Notes: generated by a model from the letters alone, not told the origin. Numbered from the stretch's first letter, positions 23,972 through 33,209 are shown. The stretch: DNA of 33,306 nucleotides from Rikenellaceae bacterium (GCA_015060015.1 SUZG01000018.1:1-33306); one strand, 5' to 3'. Numbers and translations: made by a program.

Positions 23972-25393
23972 TTATTTTATCCAGTTCGGGAAAGAGAACT
24001 CTCCGTTGCGGAATTCGGGATCAACAAAGATATAGAAGCCGTCAATCTTCTCCTTCATCCACTCGTTGAAGACCCTCTCCTTTTTCATCTCCAGAGCCAT
24101 CATCTCGATATCGAGATAGTCATCCGAGATAGATGCCGTATGTGTCGGGATGATCTGCTTCAGCTTGATAATCTTACTCAACTCGTTATTGCGAATATCC
24201 TCCGACATATAGGGGCTTGATACCTCGTCAATCTTCAAACGAGATATCATCACATAATCCTGAAAACTCTTGCCCTGGCCAAAATCCTCCTTCTTGAACT
24301 TGGTGCTTGAATACTTGACATTGGCATAGTTGGGGTTGCTCATCAGAATATCGTGGTTAGATACCAGACCGCCATTCATCTTCGTAAGGTCGTCCTGTGA
24401 ATGCTCCTTTGCGGCATCCTCAAACGAGATAGAGTCTGCTCGGATGACACTCACCAGACTGTCCAAGAAGAGTGTTGGCTCCAGCAACTCCTCGTCGGTG
24501 TATGTGGGTTTGAGCAATATGTGACGATAGTGATAGAGGTTGTTCTTCGGTTCGTCAATAAGCTCAATGATATGGAAACCAAACTCCGTCTCAACGACCT
24601 CTGAAATCTGTCCTGCCTTCAACTTCGACAAGGCGTCAGCAAATGGTGGCGTGAGCTGGCTCAATGGTCCCGGAGGATACTCTCCGCCATTCATCGCCGA
24701 ACCCGGATCCACCGAGTAGGTGCGGGCAAGAATCGACATGGTCGATTTACCGGAGATGATTCTCTCTCGCATCTCCAGAAGGCGCTCTTTTGTACGCTGC
24801 TTGGCAGCCTCCTGTGATGAGGGATAGCGAACAATCTGTGCATATACATACTGCTCGGGGATAATCGGCAACTCCTCCTCTTTGAGAGAGTCGTAGAAGC
24901 GTGTAACCTCTCCGGGTGTTACAACCACATCGGCCTCGATATGGGCCCTCATGGCACGAGCACCCTCCTGCTCGGTTACTCGCTGACGGAGTATGTCGCG
25001 GTAGTTGTAGAGGGGCATATGCTGCATCTTCTCAAAGTCGGCAATAGAGCCCGCCTGATTGATCATCTGTTGCAGGCGTTCCTCGACAAACGAGTTTACA
25101 TCGCCGGGAATATCCACAGAGTCAATAAGCGACTGGTTGTACAGAAGCTTTTGGGTCATAAGCATCTCCAGACCCTCGTTCATCGGGTCGCGGTCAGATG
25201 TGTAGCCCTGTGCTCGTCTCTCCTCGACAATCATCTGTGCTGCGTTGGCAACCTCCGAGTAGAGTATCGCCGAGCCTCCCACGATGGCTACGACGCGATC
25301 CAGCATCACCTGACGCTTTTGTGCAGTAATCATCCCTGCCGTAAAGAGTATGCAGAGGGTTAAAATGGCGGCTAATGTCTTTTTATTGAACAT
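23972..25393 (-). CDS. SurA-type periplasmic peptidylprolyl isomerase
   Basis: This 473-residue periplasmic folding factor has a signal peptide ('ILTLCILFTAGMITAQ'), a SurA-like N-terminal helical domain ('DRVVAIVGGSAILYSEVANAAQ', 'MNEGLEMLMTQKLLYNQSLIDSV'), a well-formed parvulin domain at about 178-283 ('GKSTMSILARTYSVDPGSAMNGGEYPP', 'GFHIIELIDEP'), and a second parvulin-like domain at about 286-390 ('YRHILLKPTYTDEEL', 'FEDAAKEHSQDDLTKMNGGL'). SurA proteins chaperone outer-membrane beta-barrel proteins, including the lipopolysaccharide translocon. It lies between a SurA-N-like lipoprotein (39 bases upstream) and the OstA-like gene, which supports that role. Confidence 0.88.
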   Translation of the reverse strand: MFNKKTLAAILTLCILFTAGMITAQKRQVMLDRVVAIVGGSAILYSEVANAAQMIVEERRAQGYTSDRDPMNEGLEMLMTQKLLYNQSLIDSVDIPGDVNSFVEERLQQMINQAGSIADFEKMQHMPLYNYRDILRQRVTEQEGARAMRAHIEADVVVTPGEVTRFYDSLKEEELPIIPEQYVYAQIVRYPSSQEAAKQRTKERLLEMRERIISGKSTMSILARTYSVDPGSAMNGGEYPPGPLSQLTPPFADALSKLKAGQISEVVETEFGFHIIELIDEPKNNLYHYRHILLKPTYTDEELLEPTLFLDSLVSVIRADSISFEDAAKEHSQDDLTKMNGGLVSNHDILMSNPNYANVKYSSTKFKKEDFGQGKSFQDYVMISRLKIDEVSSPYMSEDIRNNELSKIIKLKQIIPTHTASISDDYLDIEMMALEMKKERVFNEWMKEKIDGFYIFVDPEFRNGEFSFPNWIK

Positions 25394-25432
25394 AATTTAT
25401 GAATTTCTGTTTTCTATGTTTCTTCTTTTGGC

Positions 25433-26323
25433 TTACTGTTGTTTGTTCTTCTTCTCCACCTCATAGATGCGTGCGTGACCAGACTCAAAAGCACTGCTCA
25501 CGATGCTCTGCTCGTGGTTTTTTATAATCTCGCTACGACGCTGCGTAATTAATATGCGGCGAATGTTGTCGGCAACAATCTCCAATGGTGCGACATTGCC
25601 TTTGCGACAAACCGAAGTCAGCTCAAAGTAGTAGCGGGCATTGTTGTCCTTCATCTCCTGTATGCCCAATCGGTCAAGGATGCTGCTGTAATCCTGTGTG
25701 TGTGCAATGGGAAGGTGAGAGACAAAATCAGCGAGGTTTACCCACTCCGCACGATTGTCTATGAGCAGAAAATCGTTCTTCTCGCAGATGTCGGTAAATT
25801 GTTTGTCGGCAGTGGCCGATGTTGAGGCCTTTGCCATCTGCTCTTTAAGTTTTTTGGCCTGACGGTAGTCATCATCAAAGCATAGTATGCGACCCTTTAC
25901 CAGCGTGCGGTCGAGGGTGAAGTTCGCTTTATGCGAGTTGTAGTAATCGGCAATATCCTGCTCCGAAAAATCTTCACTCAACTGCTCGTCAATGTGGTGC
26001 TGGTCCACTTTTCGCATCAAAAGAGACTGGCGATAATCTTCCACTAAACGTTCAATGTCGGTCTCGGCCTCGGAGAAGAGCTGCTCGGCCTCCTCTAATT
26101 TAAGTTGGCGAACAAGCCATTTGTCGATGTATAGTTTGGCGAATGATATGCTGTCCGCACCGGTAAGGCCTGCCGGTGTTGCGGCTTGTATCTCGCTGAT
26201 GTTTAGTTCTTTCTTGCCTACGCGTGCAACGGTGTTACTGCCAACCATATAGTCGGGTAACTCCTGACAGGCGACCATTGTCGCCACAGCAAAAAGCAGT
26301 GATATTTTGGTTAAATGCTGCAT
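25433..26323 (-). CDS. Lipoprotein with SurA-like N-terminal domain
   Basis: This protein of about 296 residues has a lipoprotein signal: 'KISLLFAVATMVACQE', with Cys near residue 19. After it comes 'NTVARVGKKELNISEIQAATP' and a helical 'LYIDKWLVRQLKLEEAEQLF' segment, resembling the SurA/PpiD N-terminal chaperone domain. 'EQDIADYYNSHKANFTLDRTLVKGRILCF' is like the link to a parvulin domain, but the parvulin core itself is not clear, so it may be a PPIase-like protein without isomerase activity. I chose ATG 26323 because it gives a proper lipoprotein signal and lies 10 bases after a -7 box; an in-frame ATG at 26365 lies upstream of that box. It heads the SurA/OstA operon. Confidence 0.72.
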   Translation of the reverse strand: MQHLTKISLLFAVATMVACQELPDYMVGSNTVARVGKKELNISEIQAATPAGLTGADSISFAKLYIDKWLVRQLKLEEAEQLFSEAETDIERLVEDYRQSLLMRKVDQHHIDEQLSEDFSEQDIADYYNSHKANFTLDRTLVKGRILCFDDDYRQAKKLKEQMAKASTSATADKQFTDICEKNDFLLIDNRAEWVNLADFVSHLPIAHTQDYSSILDRLGIQEMKDNNARYYFELTSVCRKGNVAPLEIVADNIRRILITQRRSEIIKNHEQSIVSSAFESGHARIYEVEKKNKQQ

Positions 26324-26332
26324 AATAATCGA

Positions 26333-26340
26333 CAAAGATA
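26333..26340 (-). promoter_or_regulatory. Candidate -7 box TATCTTTG for the lipoprotein-SurA-OstA operon
   Basis: On the - strand this is an exact TAnnTTTG match ten bases before the chosen ATG of the lipoprotein. No clear -33 TTTG was seen. It helps decide the start codon. Confidence 0.5.
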
Positions 26341-26385
26341 GTTTTTTTACTTGAAATAAACGCACCGAAGGTGATATTATTACAT

Positions 26386-27327
26386 TTATTGCAGATATTT
26401 GTCACTTTCAAGCTCTTTAACGTTCTGCCACATACGGGCAATGGCGATGATTGAGACACTCAGACAGAGGGCATAGATGACCCAGTAAATCTGATTGTTG
26501 TTGATAATCTGCTGGATTGAGCTGTCAGCGGCTCCGATGTTGTGCAGGAAGCAGGCCGTTAAGTTGTTCATTGCGTGGAGCATAATGACCATCACAAGTG
26601 AACGGTAACGGAAGTAGCAATAGCACAAAATAAGGCCGATAAATGCGGCTGAAAGAGCCGAGTCGGGAGCTCCGTGAGCCAGACCGAAAAAGAGTGACGA
26701 TGTCAGCCACGCAACGACCACGCCATAAGCCTTGCGGAGTGTGCCGGCAATGTATCCGCGAAAGACAATCTCCTCAAATAACGGGGCGATAAAAACCGCC
26801 GAGATAAGTAGCCATCCGCCTCCGCCGAGAGGGGCCTCGATGGTTGGCAACATGGCGGCTATGGGCTCGATGACGATGCTGAAACACCACATCAGAATAT
26901 AGGCACACAGAAGTCTGAACGGAGATGCCCAGCCGGGGGTGCGGAATGATATCATTTTGCCAAATCCTCGCCAGCGGCGATAAAGCTCTAACACAATGAG
27001 GCATAGAATCATAGCAAAGAATGACACGCACGCCGTGAACTTGGCTTGCTGTGATGAAACATCATCGTCAAAAACGATGGAATTTTCGTCAGCGACGGCC
27101 ATCTGTGGTGGCAAGATTCCAAGCTCGTTGCAGAGGTATATTCCGACCATCTGTGACGAGAAAAAAATCATTACCATAACGATAATGTCAAACCACCAGG
27201 CTTTGTAATGCTTTGATTCGGGTGGGGTGGAATTATTGGTCGGATGTTCTTTTGTCGGGGTGGAAGAAGACAACGCATTTGTATCGTTTTTACTCTCCGC
27301 TATCTTCTCTGTATTAATGTTTTCCAT
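26386..27327 (-). CDS. CPBP-family intramembrane glutamic endopeptidase
   Basis: This protein of about 313 residues has a polar N-terminal region (about 40 residues) and then about seven hydrophobic segments. The CPBP/Abi motifs are complete: 'PLFEEIVFRGY' (EExxxR), 'SLFFGLAHG' (FxxxH) and 'MLHAMNN' (HxxxN/B). Members cleave membrane proteins or peptides; the target is unknown here. I chose ATG 27327, because the upstream in-frame ATG at 27354 adds nine residues of unlikely coding. It is separated from the SurA-type lipoprotein by 62 bases with an independent promoter box, so it is probably a separate unit. It is divergent from parA. Confidence 0.83.
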   Translation of the reverse strand: MENINTEKIAESKNDTNALSSSTPTKEHPTNNSTPPESKHYKAWWFDIIVMVMIFFSSQMVGIYLCNELGILPPQMAVADENSIVFDDDVSSQQAKFTACVSFFAMILCLIVLELYRRWRGFGKMISFRTPGWASPFRLLCAYILMWCFSIVIEPIAAMLPTIEAPLGGGGWLLISAVFIAPLFEEIVFRGYIAGTLRKAYGVVVAWLTSSLFFGLAHGAPDSALSAAFIGLILCYCYFRYRSLVMVIMLHAMNNLTACFLHNIGAADSSIQQIINNNQIYWVIYALCLSVSIIAIARMWQNVKELESDKYLQ

Positions 27328-27364
27328 AAAAATATCTCGCTTTGTTGATTGCAATGCTGTGTTG

Positions 27365-27372
27365 CAAAGTTA
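27365..27372 (-). promoter_or_regulatory. Candidate -7 box TAACTTTG for the CPBP protease gene
   Basis: On the - strand it matches TAnnTTTG and lies about 37 bases before the ATG at 27327. A -33 box is not clear. Confidence 0.4.
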
Positions 27373-27390
27373 ATCATTTTTTCGCTAATG

Positions 27391-27423
27391 ATTGTGTAAA
27401 TTAATTTAATTTCATTAAATTTG
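27391..27423 (+). promoter_or_regulatory. Candidate promoter of the parA operon
   Basis: TAAATTTG (27416-27423) matches the -7 consensus; ATTG (27391-27394) is a weak -33 match with a 21-base spacer. The transcript would have a leader of about 90 bases, holding a 19-codon frame (27452-27511). Confidence 0.4.
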
Positions 27424-27521
27424 TCCGATTATATCCTGCTCTGTTCGGTTTATGCTCTTGTTGGGGTGTGTAGCCGAGGAGAAAGCAAAGGAGATGTTGA
27501 AAGAGTTTTAAGAGATATAAG

Positions 27522-28304
27522 ATGTCGAAAGTCATTGCATTGGCAAATCAAAAGGGTGGTGTGGGCAAAACCACAACCGCAATAAATCTGGCAGCGTCGT
27601 TGGCTCTGCTCGGAAAGAAAGTGTTGTTACTGGATGCAGACCCGCAGGCTAACGCTACGTCGGGGCTGGGTTTTGATATAGATCTGGACGGCATATATGA
27701 GTGCATAATCGGCGAAAAGCGTGCCGAAGATGTCATTCTGCAAAGCCCCGATATCAAAAAATTGTGGTTGCTGCCTTCGAGTATGAATCTTGTAGCGGCC
27801 GATACCGAGTTGCCCCAGATGGAGAATGGTCACTTCGTGATGAAGGAGCTGTTGTCGTCGATACGCGATAAGTATGACTATATATTCATTGACTGCTCGC
27901 CTTCGCTGGGTTACACGACGGTAAATATCCTCACTGCGGCCGATACGGTGCTTATACCCGTTCAGTGCGAGTACCTTGCGTTGGAGGGTTTGAGCAAGCT
28001 GCTGAACACCATCCGCATCATCAAGGGCGGCCTGAATCCCGATTTGGAGATTGAGGGCTTTGTGCTGACTATGTATATGCGTAACCGCCTGAACAATCAG
28101 GTGGCAGCCGAGGTGCGAGAGCACTTTGGCCCGCTGGCCTTCGATACGGTTATTCAGCGTAATATCCGTCTGGGAGAAGCACCCTCACATGGTAAGCCGG
28201 TGATGTTGTACGATGCGTCGGCAACAGGCTCAACCAACTATTTGATGCTTGCCAAGGAGTTGTTAAAGCGTAATCGCAAGAGAGTAAAGCAAGAGAGTAA
28301 ATAA
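27522..28304 (+). CDS. parA: Chromosome-partitioning ATPase ParA (Soj)
   Basis: This 260-residue ParA/MinD-type ATPase works with ParB and parS sites to separate chromosome origins. It has a deviant Walker A 'NQKGGVGKTTTAINLA' (about 8-23), 'LLDADPQANATSGLG' (A' motif), and 'YIFIDCSPSLGY' (Walker B). The lack of an N-terminal helix-turn-helix indicates the chromosomal, type Ib-like form rather than plasmid P1-like ParA. It starts the operon parA-parB-DUF5683-transglycosylase-mnmE; parB begins 15 bases after its stop. No parS site close to TGTTTCACGTGAAACA was seen in this window. Confidence 0.95.
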   Translation: MSKVIALANQKGGVGKTTTAINLAASLALLGKKVLLLDADPQANATSGLGFDIDLDGIYECIIGEKRAEDVILQSPDIKKLWLLPSSMNLVAADTELPQMENGHFVMKELLSSIRDKYDYIFIDCSPSLGYTTVNILTAADTVLIPVQCEYLALEGLSKLLNTIRIIKGGLNPDLEIEGFVLTMYMRNRLNNQVAAEVREHFGPLAFDTVIQRNIRLGEAPSHGKPVMLYDASATGSTNYLMLAKELLKRNRKRVKQESK

Positions 28305-28319
28305 GAAATAGACGAATAT

Positions 28320-29180
28320 ATGAAACAGAAAGGTTTAGGACGTGGTCTTGATGCCATTTTTGGAACAGAGAAGGTGTCGGTAAAGACCGTCCCGATGAAT
28401 CAGATGGCCGAGATTGCCACTTCGCAGATAATACCAAATCCCACGCAGCCGCGTACGCAATTCGATGACGAGGCTTTGCAGGAACTGGCCGATTCAATTC
28501 GCCAGCTGGGCGTTATCCAGCCTATCACGGTGCGTAAAGCTGACGATGGCAAATATATAATCATCAGCGGAGAACGCCGCTGGCGTGCTGCACAGATGGT
28601 TGGCGTGGAGGCTCTTCCCGCCTATATCCGCGAGGTCGATGACGAGAATCTGCACGCGATGGCGTTGGTGGAGAATATCCAGCGTCAGGACTTGAATGCC
28701 ATAGAGATTGCTCTGGGTATGCAGCGATTGATTGAGGAGTGTGGCCTTACGCAGGAGGCTATGGCAGACAAGGTTGGTAAGAAGCGTTCAACAGTGTCGA
28801 ACTATATGCGATTGCTCTCGTTGCCCGATGAGGTGCAGCTGGCATTGAAGGAGGGCCTTATCACTATGGGTCACGCCAAGGCTATTGCCGGTGTGGATGC
28901 CGAGAATCAGCTGTGGGCGTTGAAGCGATGCCTGAAGAAGGGTCTGTCGGTGCGTCAGGCCGAGGCTTTGGCTCGTAAGCTTGCCGAGAATGCTGACAAG
29001 GAGCCCGTTGTGGAGGAGGAGTACCCCGAATCATACTCTTTGCTGGTGGAGAGAATGGAGCCATACTTCTCGCAGAATATCAGCATCAAACGCGGCAAGT
29101 CGGGTGGTGGCAAGATTGTTATTGACTTTGCCAGCGATGCCGATATTGAGAAGTTTATTGAACGATTGAGCAAGAGATAA
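28320..29180 (+). CDS. parB: Chromosome-partitioning protein ParB (Spo0J)
   Basis: This 286-residue DNA-binding CTPase loads on parS. It has the N-terminal ParB/Srx domain: 'ATSQIIPNPTQPRTQFDDEALQELADSI' (about 35-62), 'GVIQPITVR', box II 'ISGERRWRAAQMVG', and 'ALVENIQRQDLNAIEIA'. The central helix-turn-helix is 'LTQEAMADKVGKKRSTVSNYMRLLSLP' (about 145-171). The C-terminal dimer domain ends 'DFASDADIEKFIERLSKR'. It is about 15 bases after parA and about 30 bases before the DUF5683 gene. Confidence 0.95.
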   Translation: MKQKGLGRGLDAIFGTEKVSVKTVPMNQMAEIATSQIIPNPTQPRTQFDDEALQELADSIRQLGVIQPITVRKADDGKYIIISGERRWRAAQMVGVEALPAYIREVDDENLHAMALVENIQRQDLNAIEIALGMQRLIEECGLTQEAMADKVGKKRSTVSNYMRLLSLPDEVQLALKEGLITMGHAKAIAGVDAENQLWALKRCLKKGLSVRQAEALARKLAENADKEPVVEEEYPESYSLLVERMEPYFSQNISIKRGKSGGGKIVIDFASDADIEKFIERLSKR

Positions 29181-29210
29181 GCCTTCGGGGCGATATAAAT
29201 TTAATTAGTG

Positions 29211-30407
29211 ATGACGATAACCAATTCGAAAACGGCAGGTGATGTAGTGTGCGACTTGCTGCGTCGCGTCCGTAAGCCTTCTATCTGCGTGGCACTGCTT
29301 CTTATGTTTGTGCTGTGCGGTGTGGAGAGTGCTACGGCCCAGAATTTCCGACGTGGCGACAAGCAGATGGTGTCGGGTGGTATTTTGCAGGAGGCAGAGC
29401 CTTCCGAGCAGGATACCATAGTCCTTTCGCGTGCCGATTCGCTTAACCGTTTGAAGATGCTGGCCAAGCAGGCCCGCCAGCGAGCTGACTCCATAGCCCG
29501 ATATGAACGTCGTCGTCAGCGTGCTATCGAGCAGGACCGCATAGATGCCGATGGCAACATCATTCCGCCGGAGCCATGGTTTGGCGACTCGGTGTCATTG
29601 TCGAGGATGTGCTGGACGAGTGCGTTGTTGCCCGGTTACGGTCAGATATATAACAAACAGTATTGGAAATTGCCTATTTTGTATAGTACTCTCGGTGCAT
29701 CGATAGGCTTTGCCATACATCAGAACAGTATATACAAACCCTTGAAGAAGGAGTATGATGCGTTGATTCTGGAAAATGGCCTAATGCGTACCGAGGAACT
29801 GAATCTCGTGCAACGCAAGATGATACGTTCCAACACAACACGCCAATTACTGTGGGGTGCTGCCGTTGCCTCATACATCTATTTCCTCGGCGATGCTGCG
29901 GTGAACTACTCAACCAACGAGGTGTCAAATGTTAAGAAGGCTACCACTTTGTCGTTGATATGCCCTGGTGCGGGTCAGATATACAACAAGAGCTATTGGC
30001 GAGCCCCTATCGTTGTGGGTGGTTTTGCCTCTATGGTGTATGTGATAGATTGGAACAATCGAGGATATAAACGATTCAAGACGGCCTATGCTCTGCGTGC
30101 CGATTTCGATACCAACCCGGGTAACTATCCCGAAGGTGTCTCAAAGGATGAGTTTGAAGGACGTTACTCGGCTTCATATCTGAAGAATCTGCGAGATTCC
30201 TATCGCCGAAACCGAGACTTGTGTCTTATCCTCACCGCTGCGGTCTATGCCTTTCAGGTGGTGGATGCCCATGTAGATGCCCACTTGAAGGATTTTGACG
30301 TGTCGGATGACCTGACTGTGAGGGTAGATCCTCTGTTTGATTATCAATACTCCAATATCTACGGCGGAACGCCCGTCTTTGGAGTCAATCTGAATATGAC
30401 ATTTTAA
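29211..30407 (+). CDS. DUF5683 domain protein, probable membrane protein
   Basis: This protein of about 398 residues starts with a hydrophobic signal or anchor segment ('PSICVALLLMFVLCGVESATAQ', about 25-46). A charged coiled-coil part follows ('RLKMLAKQARQRADSIARYERRRQRAIEQ'). Two related blocks 'SALLPGYGQIYNKQYWKLPI' and 'SLICPGAGQIYNKSYWRAPI' mark DUF5683, each followed by a hydrophobic helix. I chose ATG 29211; GTG at 29208 directly precedes it. In Bacteroidetes this family often sits between parB and a lytic transglycosylase, as here. Its function is not known; a cell-envelope role is inferred from location. Confidence 0.82.
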   Translation: MTITNSKTAGDVVCDLLRRVRKPSICVALLLMFVLCGVESATAQNFRRGDKQMVSGGILQEAEPSEQDTIVLSRADSLNRLKMLAKQARQRADSIARYERRRQRAIEQDRIDADGNIIPPEPWFGDSVSLSRMCWTSALLPGYGQIYNKQYWKLPILYSTLGASIGFAIHQNSIYKPLKKEYDALILENGLMRTEELNLVQRKMIRSNTTRQLLWGAAVASYIYFLGDAAVNYSTNEVSNVKKATTLSLICPGAGQIYNKSYWRAPIVVGGFASMVYVIDWNNRGYKRFKTAYALRADFDTNPGNYPEGVSKDEFEGRYSASYLKNLRDSYRRNRDLCLILTAAVYAFQVVDAHVDAHLKDFDVSDDLTVRVDPLFDYQYSNIYGGTPVFGVNLNMTF

Positions 30408-30413
30408 CAATTT

Positions 30414-31829
30414 ATGAGCAAGATAGCAATTAAAACTATTATTGCCTTGCTGTTGGTGTCAGTCGCTATGCCGATGGATGCTGTGGCACAGGTATTCAAA
30501 CGTAAGAAACCGACTGTAAAACAGATGCTTGTCAGCGAGCAGCGTCGTGCCGATTCTTTGGAGGCATTGGTGGTGAAGTATCAGCAACAGGATAGCGATA
30601 AGTCATCGGAGGAGGCTCCGGCAATCGAGGTGGCAGATACGCCAAGTGAAGTCAATGCGACCCTGCCATTGCAGGAATATACCCCTGCCATTGCTGATTC
30701 TCTGGCGGCGGAGTTGAAGACGCGTCAGGTGGACGAGATGTTCGACAGATTCTTTGCCGAGTATATATGTGAGCCTGTTGAGGTAAGCGGAGATGCCAAG
30801 TTGGACTCGCTGTATGAGTCGCGTTTGAAGTTGATGGTATCGCCTATACATCTTCCATATAATACCATCGTGCGAGCATACATTCAGCGATATACGCAAC
30901 CTACGGGCGTTATGCAGAGTGTCTTGTCGCTGGCACAGTATTATTTTCCGATGATTGACGAGGAACTTATCAAGGCAGGTCTGCCCGTTGAACTGCACGC
31001 TATGGCTATCATTGAGTCGGCTCTGCGTTCTACGGCTGTGTCGCGTGCCGGTGCTGCTGGTTTGTGGCAGTTTATGCCTACAACGGGCCGTTCCTATGGC
31101 TTGCAGATAAACTCTATGGTGGATGAACGCTTCGACCCCGTGAAATCTACAAAGGCGGCGTGTCGATTTATGAAGGACCTCTATAATATATATAACGATT
31201 GGAGCCTTGCTATTGCGGCCTACAACTGCGGGCCGGGTAACGTGAATAAGGCGTTGGCTCGTGCCGGAGGTAATCCCAAGTCGTTCTGGGAGGTCTATTG
31301 GTACCTTCCTTCGGAGACGCGAGGCTATGTGCCGGCGTTTATCGCAGCATCGTATGCCTATGCCTATCATCAGGCACACAATATAACCTATACAGCTCCT
31401 CCTATGCCGCTGGCTACCGATACGGTGGAGATTCGCCGATTGCTCCATTTCGGTCAGGTGTCATCGACTATTGATGTTACAACCGAGACATTGAAGAGCC
31501 TGAATCCGCAGTATAAACTCGATATCATCCCCGCAGCGGCACAGAGCTATACGCTTGTGCTGCCGTCAAATCGCGTGACGGATTATGTTATCAACTGTGA
31601 CTCAATCTATGCCAAGGACTCTGTCTATTTGAAGGAGTACCTCGACCCGAGTACCGTTGCCAAGAAGATGGAGGAGACCTCAATTATCTACCATAAGGTC
31701 AAGTCGGGCGATACGCTGGGTGCTATTGCACGTCGATATCGTGTTACTACCAAACAGCTTATGCGTTGGAACGGCATCAAGAATGCCAATCGTCTGCGAG
31801 TGGGACAGCGTCTGCGTATCGAGAGATAA
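30414..31829 (+). CDS. LysM-containing lytic transglycosylase (MltD-like)
   Basis: This 471-residue exported murein hydrolase has a signal peptide ('IIALLLVSVAMPMDAVAQ'), a variable region, and a SLT-type transglycosylase domain at about 170-300: the catalytic Glu in 'ELHAMAIIESALRSTAVSRAGAAGLWQFMPTTGRSYGL', then 'WSLAIAAYNCGPGNVNKAL' and 'RGYVPAFIAASYAYAY'. One LysM peptidoglycan-binding domain is at the C-terminus ('YHKVKSGDTLGAIARRYRVTTKQLMRWNGI', about 426-470). It cuts the glycan strand forming 1,6-anhydro-MurNAc. It begins six bases after the DUF5683 stop, so the two are coupled. Confidence 0.92.
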   Translation: MSKIAIKTIIALLLVSVAMPMDAVAQVFKRKKPTVKQMLVSEQRRADSLEALVVKYQQQDSDKSSEEAPAIEVADTPSEVNATLPLQEYTPAIADSLAAELKTRQVDEMFDRFFAEYICEPVEVSGDAKLDSLYESRLKLMVSPIHLPYNTIVRAYIQRYTQPTGVMQSVLSLAQYYFPMIDEELIKAGLPVELHAMAIIESALRSTAVSRAGAAGLWQFMPTTGRSYGLQINSMVDERFDPVKSTKAACRFMKDLYNIYNDWSLAIAAYNCGPGNVNKALARAGGNPKSFWEVYWYLPSETRGYVPAFIAASYAYAYHQAHNITYTAPPMPLATDTVEIRRLLHFGQVSSTIDVTTETLKSLNPQYKLDIIPAAAQSYTLVLPSNRVTDYVINCDSIYAKDSVYLKEYLDPSTVAKKMEETSIIYHKVKSGDTLGAIARRYRVTTKQLMRWNGIKNANRLRVGQRLRIER

Positions 31830-31835
31830 TGTGCT

Positions 31836-33197
31836 ATGATTTACGACGAAAACGATACTATTGTAGCTCCGGCAACCCCTGCCGGTGGAGCCTTGTGCGT
31901 TATCAGGTTGAGTGGCAAGGATTCGATAGCGGTGTGCGACGAAGTGTTTCGAGGACGCACTACACTGCGTGAGGCAAAGCCTTCGACTGTGCATTATGGC
32001 AATATCGTGGATGGTCAGGATGTCGTTGATGATGTCGTGGCTACGGTTTATCGTGCTCCCCATTCATATACGGGCGAGGATAGCGTAGAGTTGTCGGCTC
32101 ACGGCTCGCGATATATCGTCGAACGCATCCTTTCGTTGCTTGTGCAGCGAGGTGCTCGTATGGCCGAGGCGGGCGAGTTTACCCGTCGTGCATTCTTGGC
32201 AGGCCGTATGGACCTGTCGCAGGCAGAGGCTGTCGCCGATATCATCGCTGCGGACTCTCGTGCTTCACACGCTGTGGCCTCTACACAGATGCGAGGTGGC
32301 TATTCGTCATTGCTCTCGCAGTTGCGTGAAAGGCTTGTGAAGATTACCTCGTTACTGGAACTGGAACTCGACTTCTCGGAGGAGGATGTGGAGTTTGCCG
32401 ATAGGGCAGAGCTGCGAACCCTGCTTGCGGAGTTGCACGGTGAGGTTGTCCGCCTTGCCGACTCTTTTATGCTGGGTAATGCCCTCAAATGTGGCGTTAC
32501 GGTCGCTATTGTGGGCCGTCCCAATGTGGGTAAGAGTACGTTGCTGAATGCTCTGGTGGGTGAGGATAGGGCAATGGTGTCGGATATCGCCGGTACGACA
32601 CGTGACACGGTTGAGGCGTTGGCTAATATCGGTGGCGTGACCTATCGTTTTGTTGATACGGCAGGTCTTCACTCAACATCCGATATGCTGGAACGTATGG
32701 GTATAGAACGTACTGTTGCCGCCCTGCAAAAGGCTTTGATTGTGTTGTGGCTTACCGATGATGCCACGACGAGATTTGAAGATGATATTGTCGGCTTTGA
32801 GCCTACGGAGGATCAGAAGGTCTATCGCGTGCTTACCAAGTGCGATTTGAAACGAGAGGATGATGAGCCTACGCCATCGAAATATCCCACAATCGCTATC
32901 TCGGCGAAAAGTGGCGAGGGTATGCCTCAACTATGCGAATGTTTGCAGCAGGCTGCCGATGCAACGACGGCTTATGCGGGCGATGTTATAGTCTCTAATC
33001 GCCGTCATTATGAGGCACTTCGTCAGGCCGCTGATGCCCTGCAGGAGTCGTTGCAGGGACTTGATTCGCATCTCCCGACCGACCTTTTGAGTGAAGATAT
33101 CCGCCAGGTGGTCTATCATATCGGCACCATCACCGGCGAAATCGCCTCAGACGATATCCTCAAAACCATCTTCTCCACTTTCTGCATCGGCAAGTAA
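31836..33197 (+). CDS. mnmE: tRNA modification GTPase MnmE (TrmE)
   Basis: This 453-residue GTPase modifies U34 of certain tRNAs together with MnmG. The N-terminal tetrahydrofolate-binding domain begins 'DTIVAPATPAGGALCVIRLSG'. The G domain shows 'IVGRPNVGKSTLLNALVG' (G1), 'IAGTTRDTVEA' (G2), 'FVDTAGLH' (G3), and 'LTKCDLKRED' (G4; TKxD rather than NKxD). The C-terminus is 'FCIGK', the Cys-containing motif needed for modification. It is six bases after the transglycosylase stop and is the last gene of the operon. The length matches the family. Confidence 0.95.
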   Translation: MIYDENDTIVAPATPAGGALCVIRLSGKDSIAVCDEVFRGRTTLREAKPSTVHYGNIVDGQDVVDDVVATVYRAPHSYTGEDSVELSAHGSRYIVERILSLLVQRGARMAEAGEFTRRAFLAGRMDLSQAEAVADIIAADSRASHAVASTQMRGGYSSLLSQLRERLVKITSLLELELDFSEEDVEFADRAELRTLLAELHGEVVRLADSFMLGNALKCGVTVAIVGRPNVGKSTLLNALVGEDRAMVSDIAGTTRDTVEALANIGGVTYRFVDTAGLHSTSDMLERMGIERTVAALQKALIVLWLTDDATTRFEDDIVGFEPTEDQKVYRVLTKCDLKREDDEPTPSKYPTIAISAKSGEGMPQLCECLQQAADATTAYAGDVIVSNRRHYEALRQAADALQESLQGLDSHLPTDLLSEDIRQVVYHIGTITGEIASDDILKTIFSTFCIGK

Positions 33198-33209
33198 ATT
33201 TGCATACCA

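Noticed and set aside
27360..29210. parS site near parA/parB
   Set aside because: No sequence close to the 16-base parS palindrome was found by eye in or around these genes.
30603..31448. A 281-residue - strand frame
   Set aside because: It is antisense to the transglycosylase catalytic domain; Arg/His/Ile-rich composition typical of shadow frames.
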